Positions 1-8,363 of a DNA stretch of 64,000 nucleotides are shown here, piece by piece. Every line of letters begins with the position of its first letter. The first letter of the stretch is position 1. Position numbers and translations under genes: made by a program. The DNA comes from Gemmatimonadota bacterium (GTDB taxonomy: Bacteria; Latescibacterota; UBA2968; GCA-2709665): assembly GCA_028874335.1 (NCBI GenBank), contig JAPPJY010000088.1:260255-324254 (forward strand). The letters run 5' to 3'. The notes below the pieces were generated by a model that had not been told where the DNA came from, searched no databases, and saw only the letters and a program-made list of their open reading frames with translations.

Positions 1-2
1 AC

Positions 3-542
3 ATGGTTCTTGACAGTCTGGCAACGATACATGGGAGCCAGGTGAGTGTGCCCGAATATCAGGATATCTTCGTGCATCGCGGTTGGCACGAAGTTGCCGC
101 GCACCCGGAGGCCTTCCTGTCAATACGCGTCGCAAGCGAATCGTGGTTGACAACGTGTCTGCCCACCCTCCTGGAGGCGCACGATAGAGTGGAACCTGAA
201 GGCAAAGCGCTTGTCCACCTTGACGTGAGAAGCGACAACATCTGCTTTCGTGCCGGCCGGGCCGTTCTAATCGACTGGAACAACGCCTGCTTTGGCAATC
301 CCGATCTCGACATTGCCTTCTGGCTGCCCGGTCTCTGCCACGAGGGTGGACCGCCTCCACAGGATATTCTTGCGGATGCCGGTCACCTGGCGTCGTATGT
401 TACGGGATATTTCGCTTCGCGTGCAGGGTTGCCGGACCTGCCCCATGCGCCGTTGGTTCGCAAACTGCAGCGGGCGCAGCTGATTACAGGTCTTCAGTGG
501 ACGGTCAAGGAACTTGGACTCCCTGAACCGGATCTGATGTGA
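3..542 (+). CDS. APH-fold phosphotransferase, C-terminal part
   Basis: This is the C-terminal part of an aminoglycoside/choline-kinase-type phosphotransferase; the N-lobe lies before the window. The catalytic loop HLDVRSDN, with the HxDxxxxN pattern, is followed by the metal-binding segment LIDWNNA and by GNPDLDIAFW, the usual APH helix after the DW motif. The substrate cannot be read from sequence: members phosphorylate aminoglycosides, macrolides, choline, homoserine or sugars in the cytoplasm. The first ATG of the window falls inside the frame and is unlikely to be the true start. A second, unrelated-looking APH gene follows about 170 bp downstream. Confidence 0.8.
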   Translation: MVLDSLATIHGSQVSVPEYQDIFVHRGWHEVAAHPEAFLSIRVASESWLTTCLPTLLEAHDRVEPEGKALVHLDVRSDNICFRAGRAVLIDWNNACFGNPDLDIAFWLPGLCHEGGPPPQDILADAGHLASYVTGYFASRAGLPDLPHAPLVRKLQRAQLITGLQWTVKELGLPEPDLM

Positions 543-559
543 CGATGAATTCTACTGGC

Positions 560-650
560 GATGTCCGATAACAGCACGTCTTGCGCTGCGGCGCCATTGC
601 CGCCCTGGCTTTCGGCAGCCCCCTTCGCGGTTCGCAAACTGGCATATCGT
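560..650 (+). repeat. Intergenic repeat, copy 1 of 2
   Basis: This stretch between two kinase genes resembles 9995-10085. The best-matching core is GCCGCCCTGG, a short CTTTCGG or CCTTCGG block, and CGGTTCGC. I judge about three quarters of the core positions identical by eye. Function is unknown; it could be a decayed mobile or REP-type element. Confidence 0.4.
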
Positions 651-709
651 AGCGAGACATGCGGCCAGACAAGTGGGCAATCACGATTCCCGTTCGGGAG
701 AATCTGACG

Positions 710-1480
710 ATGCTGCAAGAGGGTGAGTCCGCCCGTGGATGCGTCAATCCCGTTGTGCGGATTGGAGACACCGTGCGCAGACCTGTCCACAGGTGGACGC
801 CGGACGTGCATGCCCTGCTGCGCTACCTGGAAGCGGTTGGCTTTTCAGGAGTTCCCCGTGTCCTCGGATTCGACGAACTCGGACGCGAGGTGCTTTCGTT
901 TATCCCTGGAGAGGTCGCCCGGCGACCATGGCCGGAGGTGATGCTCGAGGTAAACGGCCTTGCCGAGGTCGCGCGTTTCCTGTCCCGATATCACAATGCG
1001 GTGAGGGATTTCGAGCCACCCGAGGATGCCGAATGGTATGTTCCCAATGTAACCTGGCGACCGGGAATGATCATCCGGCACGGGGATCCTGGACCCTGGA
1101 ATACCGTCTGGGAAGGGCGAAACTTGAAAGGAATAATCGACTGGGACTTTGCCGAGCCGGGTGATCCCCTCTGCGATGTCAGTCAGTTTGCCTGGTACGC
1201 GGTGCCTCTCCGAGGCGAAGCGCACTGGAGAAAGGCCGGGTTTTCCGATAAGCCTGATCTCAGGTCCAGGTTGGCAGTTCTTTCTGACACATACGGCGCG
1301 GATACCAGCGCAATCCTGGACACCTTGAGCGATCTGCAATTGGAAGAGTACCGCAGGACCGAGACGCTGGGCCGCCAGGGACTCCTCCCATGGTCCATCT
1401 TCTACCAACGTGGGGTTCTTGCGGAACTGAAAGAAGAAAACACGTGGCTGAACGAGAATTACGATTCGCTTGCCGCATAA
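710..1480 (+). CDS. APH-family phosphotransferase
   Basis: This is a complete small APH-fold kinase of about 256 residues. The catalytic loop RHGDPGPWNTV near residue 123 keeps all of HxDxxxxN. The DW motif follows as IIDWDFAEPGDPLCDV, a classic APH signature. It should transfer the ATP gamma-phosphate to a hydroxyl of a small molecule; the substrate is unknown. An upstream in-frame ATG exists at 659, but ATG 710 is preceded by a GGGAG ribosome-binding site 9 bases away and is preferred. It looks monocistronic, with the peptidase gene starting 55 bp later. Confidence 0.8.
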   Translation: MLQEGESARGCVNPVVRIGDTVRRPVHRWTPDVHALLRYLEAVGFSGVPRVLGFDELGREVLSFIPGEVARRPWPEVMLEVNGLAEVARFLSRYHNAVRDFEPPEDAEWYVPNVTWRPGMIIRHGDPGPWNTVWEGRNLKGIIDWDFAEPGDPLCDVSQFAWYAVPLRGEAHWRKAGFSDKPDLRSRLAVLSDTYGADTSAILDTLSDLQLEEYRRTETLGRQGLLPWSIFYQRGVLAELKEENTWLNENYDSLAA

Positions 1481-1535
1481 ATGTGGTCCGCAGGGCTCGC
1501 GTTGCTCGCGGATTGACTACCAACGGGGTCATGTG

Positions 1536-2288
1536 ATGGGAAGCATCGTCGCGATAGGTGGCGGAGAAATCAGCACCCTGGAAACCCGGCCCATCGACGT
1601 GGAAATCATCAAGCTGTCGGGATCATCGAACCCAAACGCCCTGTTTATCCCGACGGCAAGCAGCGATTCGGTCGAGTACTGGGAAGCATTCGACAGAGCG
1701 TATCGAGAGAGCTACGGGTGCGACGCCGACGTGCTCTACCTGCTTGGCCAAACGCCATCGCCGGGGTCCATAGCCGAGAAGATCGCCTGGGCCGACATCA
1801 TCTACGTCGGTGGTGGAAACACGCTCAAGATGATGCGCCGATGGCGGCGGCTTGGCGTCGACGCCTTGCTGAGGTCGGCTCATACAGACGGCGCGGTCCT
1901 CTGCGGCGTGAGCGCGGGAGCGATCTGCTGGTTCGACCGTGGGCACAGCGACTCGATGTCTTTCTACAGCCCCGACGACTGGCGCTACATAGCCGTCACC
2001 GGCATGGGACTGCTGAGCGGGCTGGCGTGTCCTCACTACAACAGTGATACCGCTGGCGTACCCAGAAGGCAGGACTTCCACGATATGCTGAAGCGAAAGG
2101 GTGGAAACGGCCTCGCCATCGACAATGACTGCGCCGTCGCGTTCACGCCGGACGGGTACAGGGTCATCTCCGCCGATGCCGAATCCGGAGCCTGGTCGCT
2201 CCAGGTTCAGCGAGGCCGGATCGTCGAGCGCGCTTTGCCGGTAACTTCCGGCTATCTCCCGATTGCATCCCTCTACGAAAGGCAATAG
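1536..2288 (+). CDS. Peptidase S51 family (dipeptidase E-like)
   Basis: This 250-residue protein has the S51 (peptidase E / cyanophycinase-like) layout. The N-terminus is a glycine-rich strand IVAIGGGEI, followed by LFIPTAS, YVGGGNTLKMM and the nucleophile elbow CGVSAGAICWF, where the serine is catalytic. PHYN supplies the likely histidine. Family members cleave Asp-Xaa dipeptides or related acyl bonds in the cytoplasm. The start is ATG 1536, behind GGGGT; the frame is open further upstream but that part has no family similarity. Peptidase E-like proteins in resistance loci (for example microcin C resistance) hydrolyse antibiotic peptides, but such a role here is speculation. Confidence 0.8.
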   Translation: MGSIVAIGGGEISTLETRPIDVEIIKLSGSSNPNALFIPTASSDSVEYWEAFDRAYRESYGCDADVLYLLGQTPSPGSIAEKIAWADIIYVGGGNTLKMMRRWRRLGVDALLRSAHTDGAVLCGVSAGAICWFDRGHSDSMSFYSPDDWRYIAVTGMGLLSGLACPHYNSDTAGVPRRQDFHDMLKRKGGNGLAIDNDCAVAFTPDGYRVISADAESGAWSLQVQRGRIVERALPVTSGYLPIASLYERQ

Positions 2289-2392
2289 CCGACGTCCCGC
2301 AGTCTCGTTATCAATGGGAATCTGTTGCAAGATGCGACAGAAATCCATTTGGGAGTTGCCTGACTGACGCCGTCAAGACGTGGAGAAGATAT

Positions 2393-3343
2393 ATGGCGGT
2401 TAGACCAGAGTATCTGGAAAAGGGGCTGTTGGGACTGAGCCGAGCCCACCTTGTGGATGGCATGACGGGACATCTGGGCGCTACCCTGGTCGTCGGCTAT
2501 CTCTTCAGTAAGGAACACGGTGAACTGGACAGGAAGGTTCATGCAGGCATAGAGAAAGAACTGGATCGTGTCCTCAATGGCGAGTCGGTATTTGACCCCG
2601 GCGAAGGTGGATCCGTCAAGACGTCGGAACTGTTTGTGCCGTATCCGGACGAAGCCATGCAGGAAGATCAGATTGACTGCATCGCCCATGTCCTCTCCAG
2701 AAACATTGGAGAAACACGCTCCTCAGGTCACAACGTGATCTTCGCCTCTCTGTCCATTCGGGCGCTTCAGAAGTACCCCCGGCACGCAACATCGTCTATC
2801 ATCGATGGCATATGCAGATTGATCGAGGGCTTTGACCGGGCATCGGCCGGCAGCGGTTACTACGGGAGGGAAAGGGGTCGGATCGACGGAGACATGATCA
2901 CGTTGCCGGAACATCCGGATTTCCCACCGTATTCCAATCCGGAGGGCATGATCGAAGCGGTGTTGGATGAGCTCATTGAGACAGCAGCCGAACGGAGACA
3001 GGGATTCGGGGGATTGTGGCACGTTATCAACCATGCCGCTTCGCTGATCGATCTGTCTGAGTGTGGCTACCATGACCTGGCGCAGGAAGGACTTGAGGCT
3101 CACCATCGTCATGTTCGTCTGTGGAGATCACTGCCGAATGTCGAGGACGAACTCGGGACGGAAACGCCGGTTGAAGAAGATCCCTGCACCCCCGTATATT
3201 GGGAATCCGGCGCTCTGAGGAGGGATCGCGCCAGGCTTACTCACCGGATTAAAACGCTCTATGGCTTCCACAGGTTGGCCCGTCTTGTTGACGATACAAC
3301 CAGGCTCCAGCGTGCCAGGGATGCGTTTCGCTATCTTATGTAG
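2393..3343 (+). CDS. Unrecognised all-helical protein
   Basis: I do not recognise this 316-residue protein. It lacks a signal peptide or membrane segments and looks mostly alpha-helical. It has conserved-looking histidine segments: GHLGATLVVGY near residue 26, SGHNVIFASLSIRAL near 108 and WHVINHAASLIDL near 208. The C-terminal 50 residues are Arg-rich and helical. The His/Asp distribution could suit a metal-binding helical bundle, but no catalytic motif can be named. It has a good ribosome-binding site (GGAGAAG). Only 15 bases separate it from the ankyrin gene downstream, so the two are probably co-transcribed. Confidence 0.7.
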   Translation: MAVRPEYLEKGLLGLSRAHLVDGMTGHLGATLVVGYLFSKEHGELDRKVHAGIEKELDRVLNGESVFDPGEGGSVKTSELFVPYPDEAMQEDQIDCIAHVLSRNIGETRSSGHNVIFASLSIRALQKYPRHATSSIIDGICRLIEGFDRASAGSGYYGRERGRIDGDMITLPEHPDFPPYSNPEGMIEAVLDELIETAAERRQGFGGLWHVINHAASLIDLSECGYHDLAQEGLEAHHRHVRLWRSLPNVEDELGTETPVEEDPCTPVYWESGALRRDRARLTHRIKTLYGFHRLARLVDDTTRLQRARDAFRYLM

Positions 3344-3358
3344 GAGACTGGAAAACCG

Positions 3359-4801
3359 ATGTCCGATCATGAGATGAAGCGGGCAGTAGAAGCGGCCGAG
3401 AAGGCCATCCACTCCAACGATACCGCTCGCCTGGAAAGTCTCGTTGGGGAGCACCCGGGTCTGCTCACGTGGTACAATCCGGACGATGAGTGCGACGTTC
3501 TGCTTTACGCCGCCATCTCGTATGCCAACTTTCCCGGCGCCGAGAATGAAGGCGTCTACAACCGGCCCGACTGTGCCCGCCTGCTGCTCGACGCTGGCGC
3601 GGTTATGCATCCCCGGGTGTACTTGAGGGCAATCGACACCGGCGCCCACGGCATGCTGGCGCTGTTTGACGAAAAGGGCGTACTGCCGGTAAATCTCCGT
3701 ACGTTGACCGCGAGGGGCGATCTCAATAAGGTGCGGGAATGTTTCGACCCTGCCGGCGTCCTGTCCGACGTCGGACGCCCGGAGGCGGAACTGCGTACCG
3801 GGTACAACGGTGCCGAAGCCGATTGGCCCGATCCCGCGGATGATCGGCTGATCGTTGCCGACGCGTTTCTCTATGCCTGCCGGTTGGGTCATCGCGATAT
3901 CGCGCACTTCCTGATGGGTTGTTGCCTTCAGCTCGACGACGATCTCCGGACAAGGGTGGAGGCATGGCAGGGGAAAACGGACTTTATCGACTTCCTCCTG
4001 GAAAAGCGGCCGGAAGGGGGAAGACAGGCGTGCTCGTACCGGGAGGCGGACGGCGAACCCGGCCTGATCTGGCGTCGGGCCGTGGAACTGCGGCTGCTCG
4101 CTGCCCTGGCCGACGGGGACGCGGTATCCATCCGCGATCTGCTCGCGACCGAACCCTTTCTCCTGGGACCCCGCTATCTCGAGACCCAGGAAATGCTGCT
4201 TGCAGTCGCGGCCTGCTCCGAAGGAAAACTGCCGGTGATCGAAGCCGTGATCACGAGCGGCGCGGCCATCACCACAGCGGCTGAACCGCCGGCGTCGCGC
4301 GCCATCCTCTATGCTCTCGAATACGGGAATGCCGGCTACGTTCCGGCCCTGTCGCGGATCTGGCCCGTGCCTGACGATCTGCCCCACGCTGCCGGTCTGG
4401 GAGACATGGAAGCAGTCGCGGATAGGTTTGCGAACGGCTTTCCGCGGTTGGGCGATCCATCCCTGTATGTCTGTCCACCCGGAGAAACACCATTGGCCAG
4501 CGTTCAGGAGATCGTCGACAGGGCTCTGGCATGGGCTGTGCAGAACGGCAATTATCAAATCGCGGACTATCTGCTGGACCACGGCGCGAATATCAACACC
4601 AGATGGAGTACCCACGAGCCGGCCAGCATCCTGCACGAATGCGCCTTCGCCGGCCGCATGGAACAGGTGGTCTATCTCGTTGGCAAAGGAATCGACGTGA
4701 ACATCAGAGATCATCGACACAACGCCACGCCGGAAGACTGGGCACGGCACGCGGGGCATACGGAAGTCGCCGAATATCTTGCGGGATTGAAAGGTACGTG
4801 A
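3359..4801 (+). CDS. Ankyrin-repeat protein
   Basis: This 480-residue soluble protein is built of degenerate ankyrin repeats. Recognisable units include the N-terminal LESLVGEHPGLL, CARLLLDAGAVMHP near 75, ADYLLDHGANINTRW near 400, and a final pair containing VVYLVGKGIDVNIRD and GHTEVAEYLAGL. Ankyrin arrays are protein-interaction scaffolds; no enzymatic domain is visible. It probably shares a transcript with the upstream unrecognised gene. A long open frame on the opposite strand across this gene is a codon-bias shadow. A second, shorter ankyrin protein with similar wording lies at 35689-36369. Confidence 0.8.
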   Translation: MSDHEMKRAVEAAEKAIHSNDTARLESLVGEHPGLLTWYNPDDECDVLLYAAISYANFPGAENEGVYNRPDCARLLLDAGAVMHPRVYLRAIDTGAHGMLALFDEKGVLPVNLRTLTARGDLNKVRECFDPAGVLSDVGRPEAELRTGYNGAEADWPDPADDRLIVADAFLYACRLGHRDIAHFLMGCCLQLDDDLRTRVEAWQGKTDFIDFLLEKRPEGGRQACSYREADGEPGLIWRRAVELRLLAALADGDAVSIRDLLATEPFLLGPRYLETQEMLLAVAACSEGKLPVIEAVITSGAAITTAAEPPASRAILYALEYGNAGYVPALSRIWPVPDDLPHAAGLGDMEAVADRFANGFPRLGDPSLYVCPPGETPLASVQEIVDRALAWAVQNGNYQIADYLLDHGANINTRWSTHEPASILHECAFAGRMEQVVYLVGKGIDVNIRDHRHNATPEDWARHAGHTEVAEYLAGLKGT

Positions 4802-5021
4802 TCTACGGTTTCGCCTGTCCTATTGACCAAGTTCCTCTGGCGGACCGTAGTGTGGTTTGGCTGTTTAGTCCAGTCGTGACGGACGGGAAGCCGAGTATAC
4901 TTCAAATTACATGCGCCGGCATCGGGAAATGACCTTTATGTTGGCAAATTCTGTATACGGATCTCGCAAGAACGCACGGGCACCCTGACGAAATCATGAA
5001 TGAGAATGAAGCAGGGTTCGA

Positions 5022-5220
5022 TTAGCCTCAATACGAAAAAAACAGCAACGTGGCGACGCGATAAAACCCTCCGAAACTGGGCGTTATCGACGTAAAGAAG
5101 GACATTTTTTCCGTTCACGTACAGTGTCCTGGTGTATCCTGGTAATCAGCAGTATAATCGCCTTTATTTACAAACACATATTCGAATTTACCTCCCCGAA
5201 AAATGACGAATCAAGGTTAG
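5022..5220 (+). mobile_element. 191-bp MITE-like element, copy A, with 4-bp target duplications
   Basis: The element proper is 5026-5216. The left end reads CCTCAATACG and the right end, on the opposite strand, CCTTGATTCG. It is bracketed by TTAG at 5022-5025 and again at 5217-5220. Copies B (38380-38570, inverted) and C (40939-41129) are the same 191 bp long; copy D begins at 63973. There is no open frame for a transposase, so it is non-autonomous. It lies in the 565-bp gap between the ankyrin and acetyltransferase genes. The rest of that gap shows nothing I can name. Confidence 0.75.
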
Positions 5221-5366
5221 AGACGGTGGCCGACTGACAGCATTCTTGAACGCCCTCGGCTACAGGCCCCAACGCAAGATGCTATTGAGCGTACGCAGAT
5301 CCTCCGATCAGATACGAATTATCGTAACTGTTCGGTAATACCGTAGTTATATGAAAGCGAAAAAAA

Positions 5367-6152
5367 ATGATCGAACTCACCCCGGCTAGTTTTCAGCGGG
5401 TTGCTCCTCTGTTTGAGGGAGTCGAACTGTGGCCTTCGCTACCACACAGCGTGATCGAGCAGAAGCAGATCGGTAGAATTTTTGTCGACGACGCAATCGC
5501 CCCCCGCGCTACGGTCGTCTGTCATGCCACAGGATACTCCTATGTGGGCGGTGAAAATGAGTCCTTCTCAGATGAATTGGAGCGAGAACTGTTTGATAAG
5601 GTCGACAATGACGTGCTTCACCTATGTGGGACGGCTGGATACTGGCAGGATCGCCTGAGGACATTCATGAGAGATTCGTCCGAGCCATACCAGATGTTAT
5701 CCTTCCGGTTCGACGAAAACTCATTCAAAAAAGTGTCTACCCCGACGAAACTACCGCCCGGTTGTAGGATAGAGCGCATCAATGAGTCACGTGCCGACTT
5801 AATTGATCAAGATCCGGAGTCAGGGATTCTCTGGTATTTCGACTCAGTAGAGCATTTCTGTAGAGAGGGTCTGGGCTACGGCATCTTCGAGGGGGATAAC
5901 CTTGCCAGTTTTTGCTTCACAGCTCTCGTCGGCGCAGGTTGGGCCGATCCTCAATTGAGGACGGGCGAGCCATTCCGCCGCAAGGGATATGCCACGCAAG
6001 TAACTGCCGCATTCATTGAGGGTTGTCTCGCAGCGAGATTGGAGCCTACTTGGCATACATGGCCTGGGAACACAGTATCTGAACGATTGGCCACACATAT
6101 GGGCTTTCGATTAATTGGAGAGTTCACAGTCTATATGCTAAAGCGGGAGTAA
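5367..6152 (+). CDS. GNAT acetyltransferase, ZmaR-like
   Basis: This 261-residue protein resembles the GNAT_acetyltran family (PF12746) that includes the zwittermicin A resistance protein ZmaR. Visible features are the long N-terminal half, the acetyl-CoA loop PFRRKGYATQVTAAFI near residue 208, and the C-terminal strand-loop PTWHTWPGNTVSERLATHMGF, a wording typical of that family. It should acetylate an amine of a small molecule in the cytoplasm. The start is the ATG after an A-rich stretch; no strong ribosome-binding site is present. The MITE ends 146 bp upstream, so it may contribute promoter sequence. Confidence 0.75.
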   Translation: MIELTPASFQRVAPLFEGVELWPSLPHSVIEQKQIGRIFVDDAIAPRATVVCHATGYSYVGGENESFSDELERELFDKVDNDVLHLCGTAGYWQDRLRTFMRDSSEPYQMLSFRFDENSFKKVSTPTKLPPGCRIERINESRADLIDQDPESGILWYFDSVEHFCREGLGYGIFEGDNLASFCFTALVGAGWADPQLRTGEPFRRKGYATQVTAAFIEGCLAARLEPTWHTWPGNTVSERLATHMGFRLIGEFTVYMLKRE

Positions 6153-6250
6153 AGGGAGCGATGGACTCGATCTGAGAGAATTCGATGGGGGTTAGTTCGA
6201 ATCATCTTCAGGGTGCCCTTGAAACATAGAGGGTAAATCATCGCCTTCAT

Positions 6251-6271
6251 ATAACACGTCCGTGCCCGGCT
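6251..6271 (+). repeat. 21-bp exact direct repeat, copy 1
   Basis: These 21 bases, beginning ATAACACGTCC, recur exactly at 7010-7030. Each copy lies just upstream of a start codon (36 bp before the methyltransferase here). It could be a shared regulatory site or the remnant of a duplicated element. Confidence 0.55.
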
Positions 6272-6307
6272 ACGGGGCATACGCCCCTTCACCACAGGAA
6301 TTGCCAA

Positions 6308-6973
6308 ATGACCCCAAGCGACGATGCTTCTTACGGCGATTCCTCGGTGTGGGATAGCCGCTTCAAACGCGAAGGCGATCTGGACTGGGGAGGGTTATGG
6401 ATAGATCCCTTTGTGGACACTTTAGCCGAGAGCATCTGCAGCAAGGTTCTGGATCTGGGATGTGGGTCGGGAAACGACGTACGTCGTCTTGCAGAATTGG
6501 GCTTCCAAGTCACGGGTCTGGATTTTTCGAAAATAGCGCTGGACATCGCCCGTTCGAAGCGGAACCCGAGAGCCGGTTATGTGAGGGCTGATATGGGTAG
6601 GGGGCTTCCATTTCTCAAACGGTGCTTCGATGCCGTCTTTTCGAACGTGGCGCTTCACATGTTCGACGACATGATCACGAGGGCAGTCATTCAGGAGGTA
6701 AAGCGCATTCTCCGCCCCTCAGGGATTTTCATCTTTCACGTAAACTCAGTTGATGACCGTGAGCTACGAGCACATCGGAGGCGGGTAACCGAGAAACTGG
6801 GGCCGAACCGGGTGCGTGAAGCGGATGGCCAGACCGTTCGCTTCTTCTCTCAATCCGAGCTTGAAGGTCACTTTCGAGAGTGGACGCATCTTAAGATCGA
6901 GCACCTATTTGTACCCGATAGAATCACAGGCGATCCTTTCAAAGCCGTCTGGCGGGGATGTGCGCGGAATTGA
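6308..6973 (+). CDS. Class I SAM-dependent methyltransferase
   Basis: This 221-residue protein has the Rossmann methyltransferase motifs in order: motif I VLDLGCGSGNDVRRLAE near residue 47, motif II with acidic end VTGLDFSKIALDIAR, the RADMGRGLPF segment, motif IV FDAVFSNVALHMF and the post-motif IILRPSGIFIFHVNS. It belongs to the Methyltransf_11/25 type and is probably a small-molecule methyltransferase; the acceptor is unknown. The glycosyltransferase-like gene follows after 74 bp. The shared 21-bp repeat before both genes suggests a link between them. Confidence 0.8.
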   Translation: MTPSDDASYGDSSVWDSRFKREGDLDWGGLWIDPFVDTLAESICSKVLDLGCGSGNDVRRLAELGFQVTGLDFSKIALDIARSKRNPRAGYVRADMGRGLPFLKRCFDAVFSNVALHMFDDMITRAVIQEVKRILRPSGIFIFHVNSVDDRELRAHRRRVTEKLGPNRVREADGQTVRFFSQSELEGHFREWTHLKIEHLFVPDRITGDPFKAVWRGCARN

Positions 6974-7009
6974 GATTGCTGCTCCAACGCAGCATGTCAG
7001 GCACTTCCC

Positions 7010-7030
7010 ATAACACGTCCGTGCCCGGCT
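7010..7030 (+). repeat. 21-bp exact direct repeat, copy 2
   Basis: This is identical to 6251-6271. It ends 17 bp before the start codon of the glycosyltransferase-like gene, between that gene and the methyltransferase. Confidence 0.55.
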
Positions 7031-7047
7031 CAGACTGGAGACATAAG

Positions 7048-7860
7048 ATGCCTACACGCCATATCGAAGCAGTAACGATCAACCAGGACACATCTTGCTT
7101 TGTTGAGCTCTTGCTGAGATCGCTGTATGCGACACACAGTGATCTTGATGGGATCCGCCTGACAATTCTGGACAACAACTCAACCGATGAGATGCGGCAT
7201 CTGACGTCTCTCGCTGAGGACAAGAAGATCCCGATCGTGCAAACGAAGTGGGACCGCAACACCCCTGGCAACAATCACGGTGAAAATCTCCGTGACTTTG
7301 TACTTTCGCATCAGGACTGTGACTATTTCCTCTTTTTGGACGCCGATATTGTCTTTGTCCAGGATGAGACCGTGACAACGATGGCAAGCGAGTTGGCCGG
7401 CGCCGGAGACGACGTCTGGGCTATCCAGGCCAGATTCACCGAAGACTGGGAAACTGAAGTGCCCTGGGGCTCTCTTGACGAAGGAGGGGCGGAAAAGTTC
7501 ATCAACATCATGATGGAGGACGATATTGAAGACGTCCAGCCGGGAAAGGCGCTTGAGCACCTTCCCATGCCCGCCGTCCTGGGTGACCGTATGCACCCGT
7601 CGTGCTGTCTGATCAGGAACACGGAAGCTTTCTTGCTGACGGCTCGTGAGATCGGGTTCTCCTGTGTCGACTTTGAGGAAAGCGGAGGTGGAAAAGTCTA
7701 CGACACGCTGGGACTGGCGACGCAGGTCATGAAGACCCATGGGCTGCACTATATTCTATCCTCCAAGATGGTTAAGCACTTCAGGGGCGTTGCGCGTAAA
7801 CAACGAAACGCCGAGAAGGATGAATCACGTGAAAGGCTGCTTCTGCAGTACCGAGCATAA
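7048..7860 (+). CDS. Glycosyltransferase-like (GT-A fold) protein
   Basis: This 270-residue protein carries the hallmarks of a nucleotide-diphospho-sugar transferase fold. They are IEAVTINQDTSCFVELLLRSL at the N-terminus, the LDNNSTDEM loop near residue 35, and YFLFLDADIVFV near 95 with a DxD-type metal site. The C-terminal half (ESGGGKVYDTLGLATQVM, HFRGVARKQR) resembles small family-2-like transferases. Donor and acceptor are unknown. The frame is open upstream to 6958, overlapping the methyltransferase. ATG 7048 has TGGAG 7 bases before it and begins the conserved fold, so it is chosen. Confidence 0.65.
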   Translation: MPTRHIEAVTINQDTSCFVELLLRSLYATHSDLDGIRLTILDNNSTDEMRHLTSLAEDKKIPIVQTKWDRNTPGNNHGENLRDFVLSHQDCDYFLFLDADIVFVQDETVTTMASELAGAGDDVWAIQARFTEDWETEVPWGSLDEGGAEKFINIMMEDDIEDVQPGKALEHLPMPAVLGDRMHPSCCLIRNTEAFLLTAREIGFSCVDFEESGGGKVYDTLGLATQVMKTHGLHYILSSKMVKHFRGVARKQRNAEKDESRERLLLQYRA

Positions 7861-8087
7861 ACGATGCGGACTTCCCGCTGTTAGGGGAATGGTAACTCCG
7901 CACGGGCAAGATTGGGCATTTCCGGATTGAGACGTAAGACAGCAGCGCCGGATAAGACCAGTTAATCACAAAGGGCCGCGGCGAAAATCCCAACGAAATT
8001 AAGCCATTTACCTCGCCATCACGTTCGATGCATCCAATGTGAGTACAGGTAGAACGATAGCCTGGCAGACTTCCCGGATGTGGAAAA

Positions 8088-8207
8088 ATGAACGAAACAG
8101 AACGTGAGCAGTTACACAACGAATTCGAGCGATTACGAAAGGCATGCCCCCGCGGGGCCCCTCCCGAAGGCGGGGGTTTTCCAGATTGGATTCGTTGTGG
8201 TGTCTAG
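8088..8207 (+). CDS. Possible 39-residue ORF
   Basis: A short frame begins MNETEREQLHNEFERLRKA and ends FPDWIRCGV. Its first half would form a charged helix. The inverted repeat at 8147-8176 lies inside it, which makes translation doubtful. It sits in a 503-bp gap (7861-8363) that shows nothing else coding. It is listed only because the initial helix is well formed. Confidence 0.15.
   Translation: MNETEREQLHNEFERLRKACPRGAPPEGGGFPDWIRCGV
8147..8180 (+). terminator. Rho-independent terminator-like hairpin
   Basis: CCCCCGC at 8147-8153 pairs perfectly with GCGGGGG at 8170-8176 across a 16-base GC-rich loop and is followed by TTTT. The T run on the plus strand fits termination of transcripts coming from the glycosyltransferase-like gene about 290 bp upstream. 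Confidence 0.45.
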
Positions 8208-8363
8208 AGCACCAGTGAGTTCTTTGACGGAACCGCCCACTTGTGGGATGCCCGTTTAGGTTCCACGTACCGTTTCCTCCATAAAGAGACCGCAAAGCAG
8301 ATACCGCCGGCAACGCCCAAAACGAACTTGCGACATGTGACCGGGTGGAAGGAGTCCTGATCA

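Noticed and set aside
1623-2348. 241-codon minus-strand frame opposite the S51 peptidase
   Set aside because: The plus-strand frame contains the catalytic motifs; the minus frame is a codon-bias shadow.
3128-4759. 543-codon open frame on the minus strand
   Set aside because: It lies opposite the ankyrin gene, its translation shows no family features and is rich in Arg/Gly/Gln, and the plus-strand product has clear ankyrin repeats.
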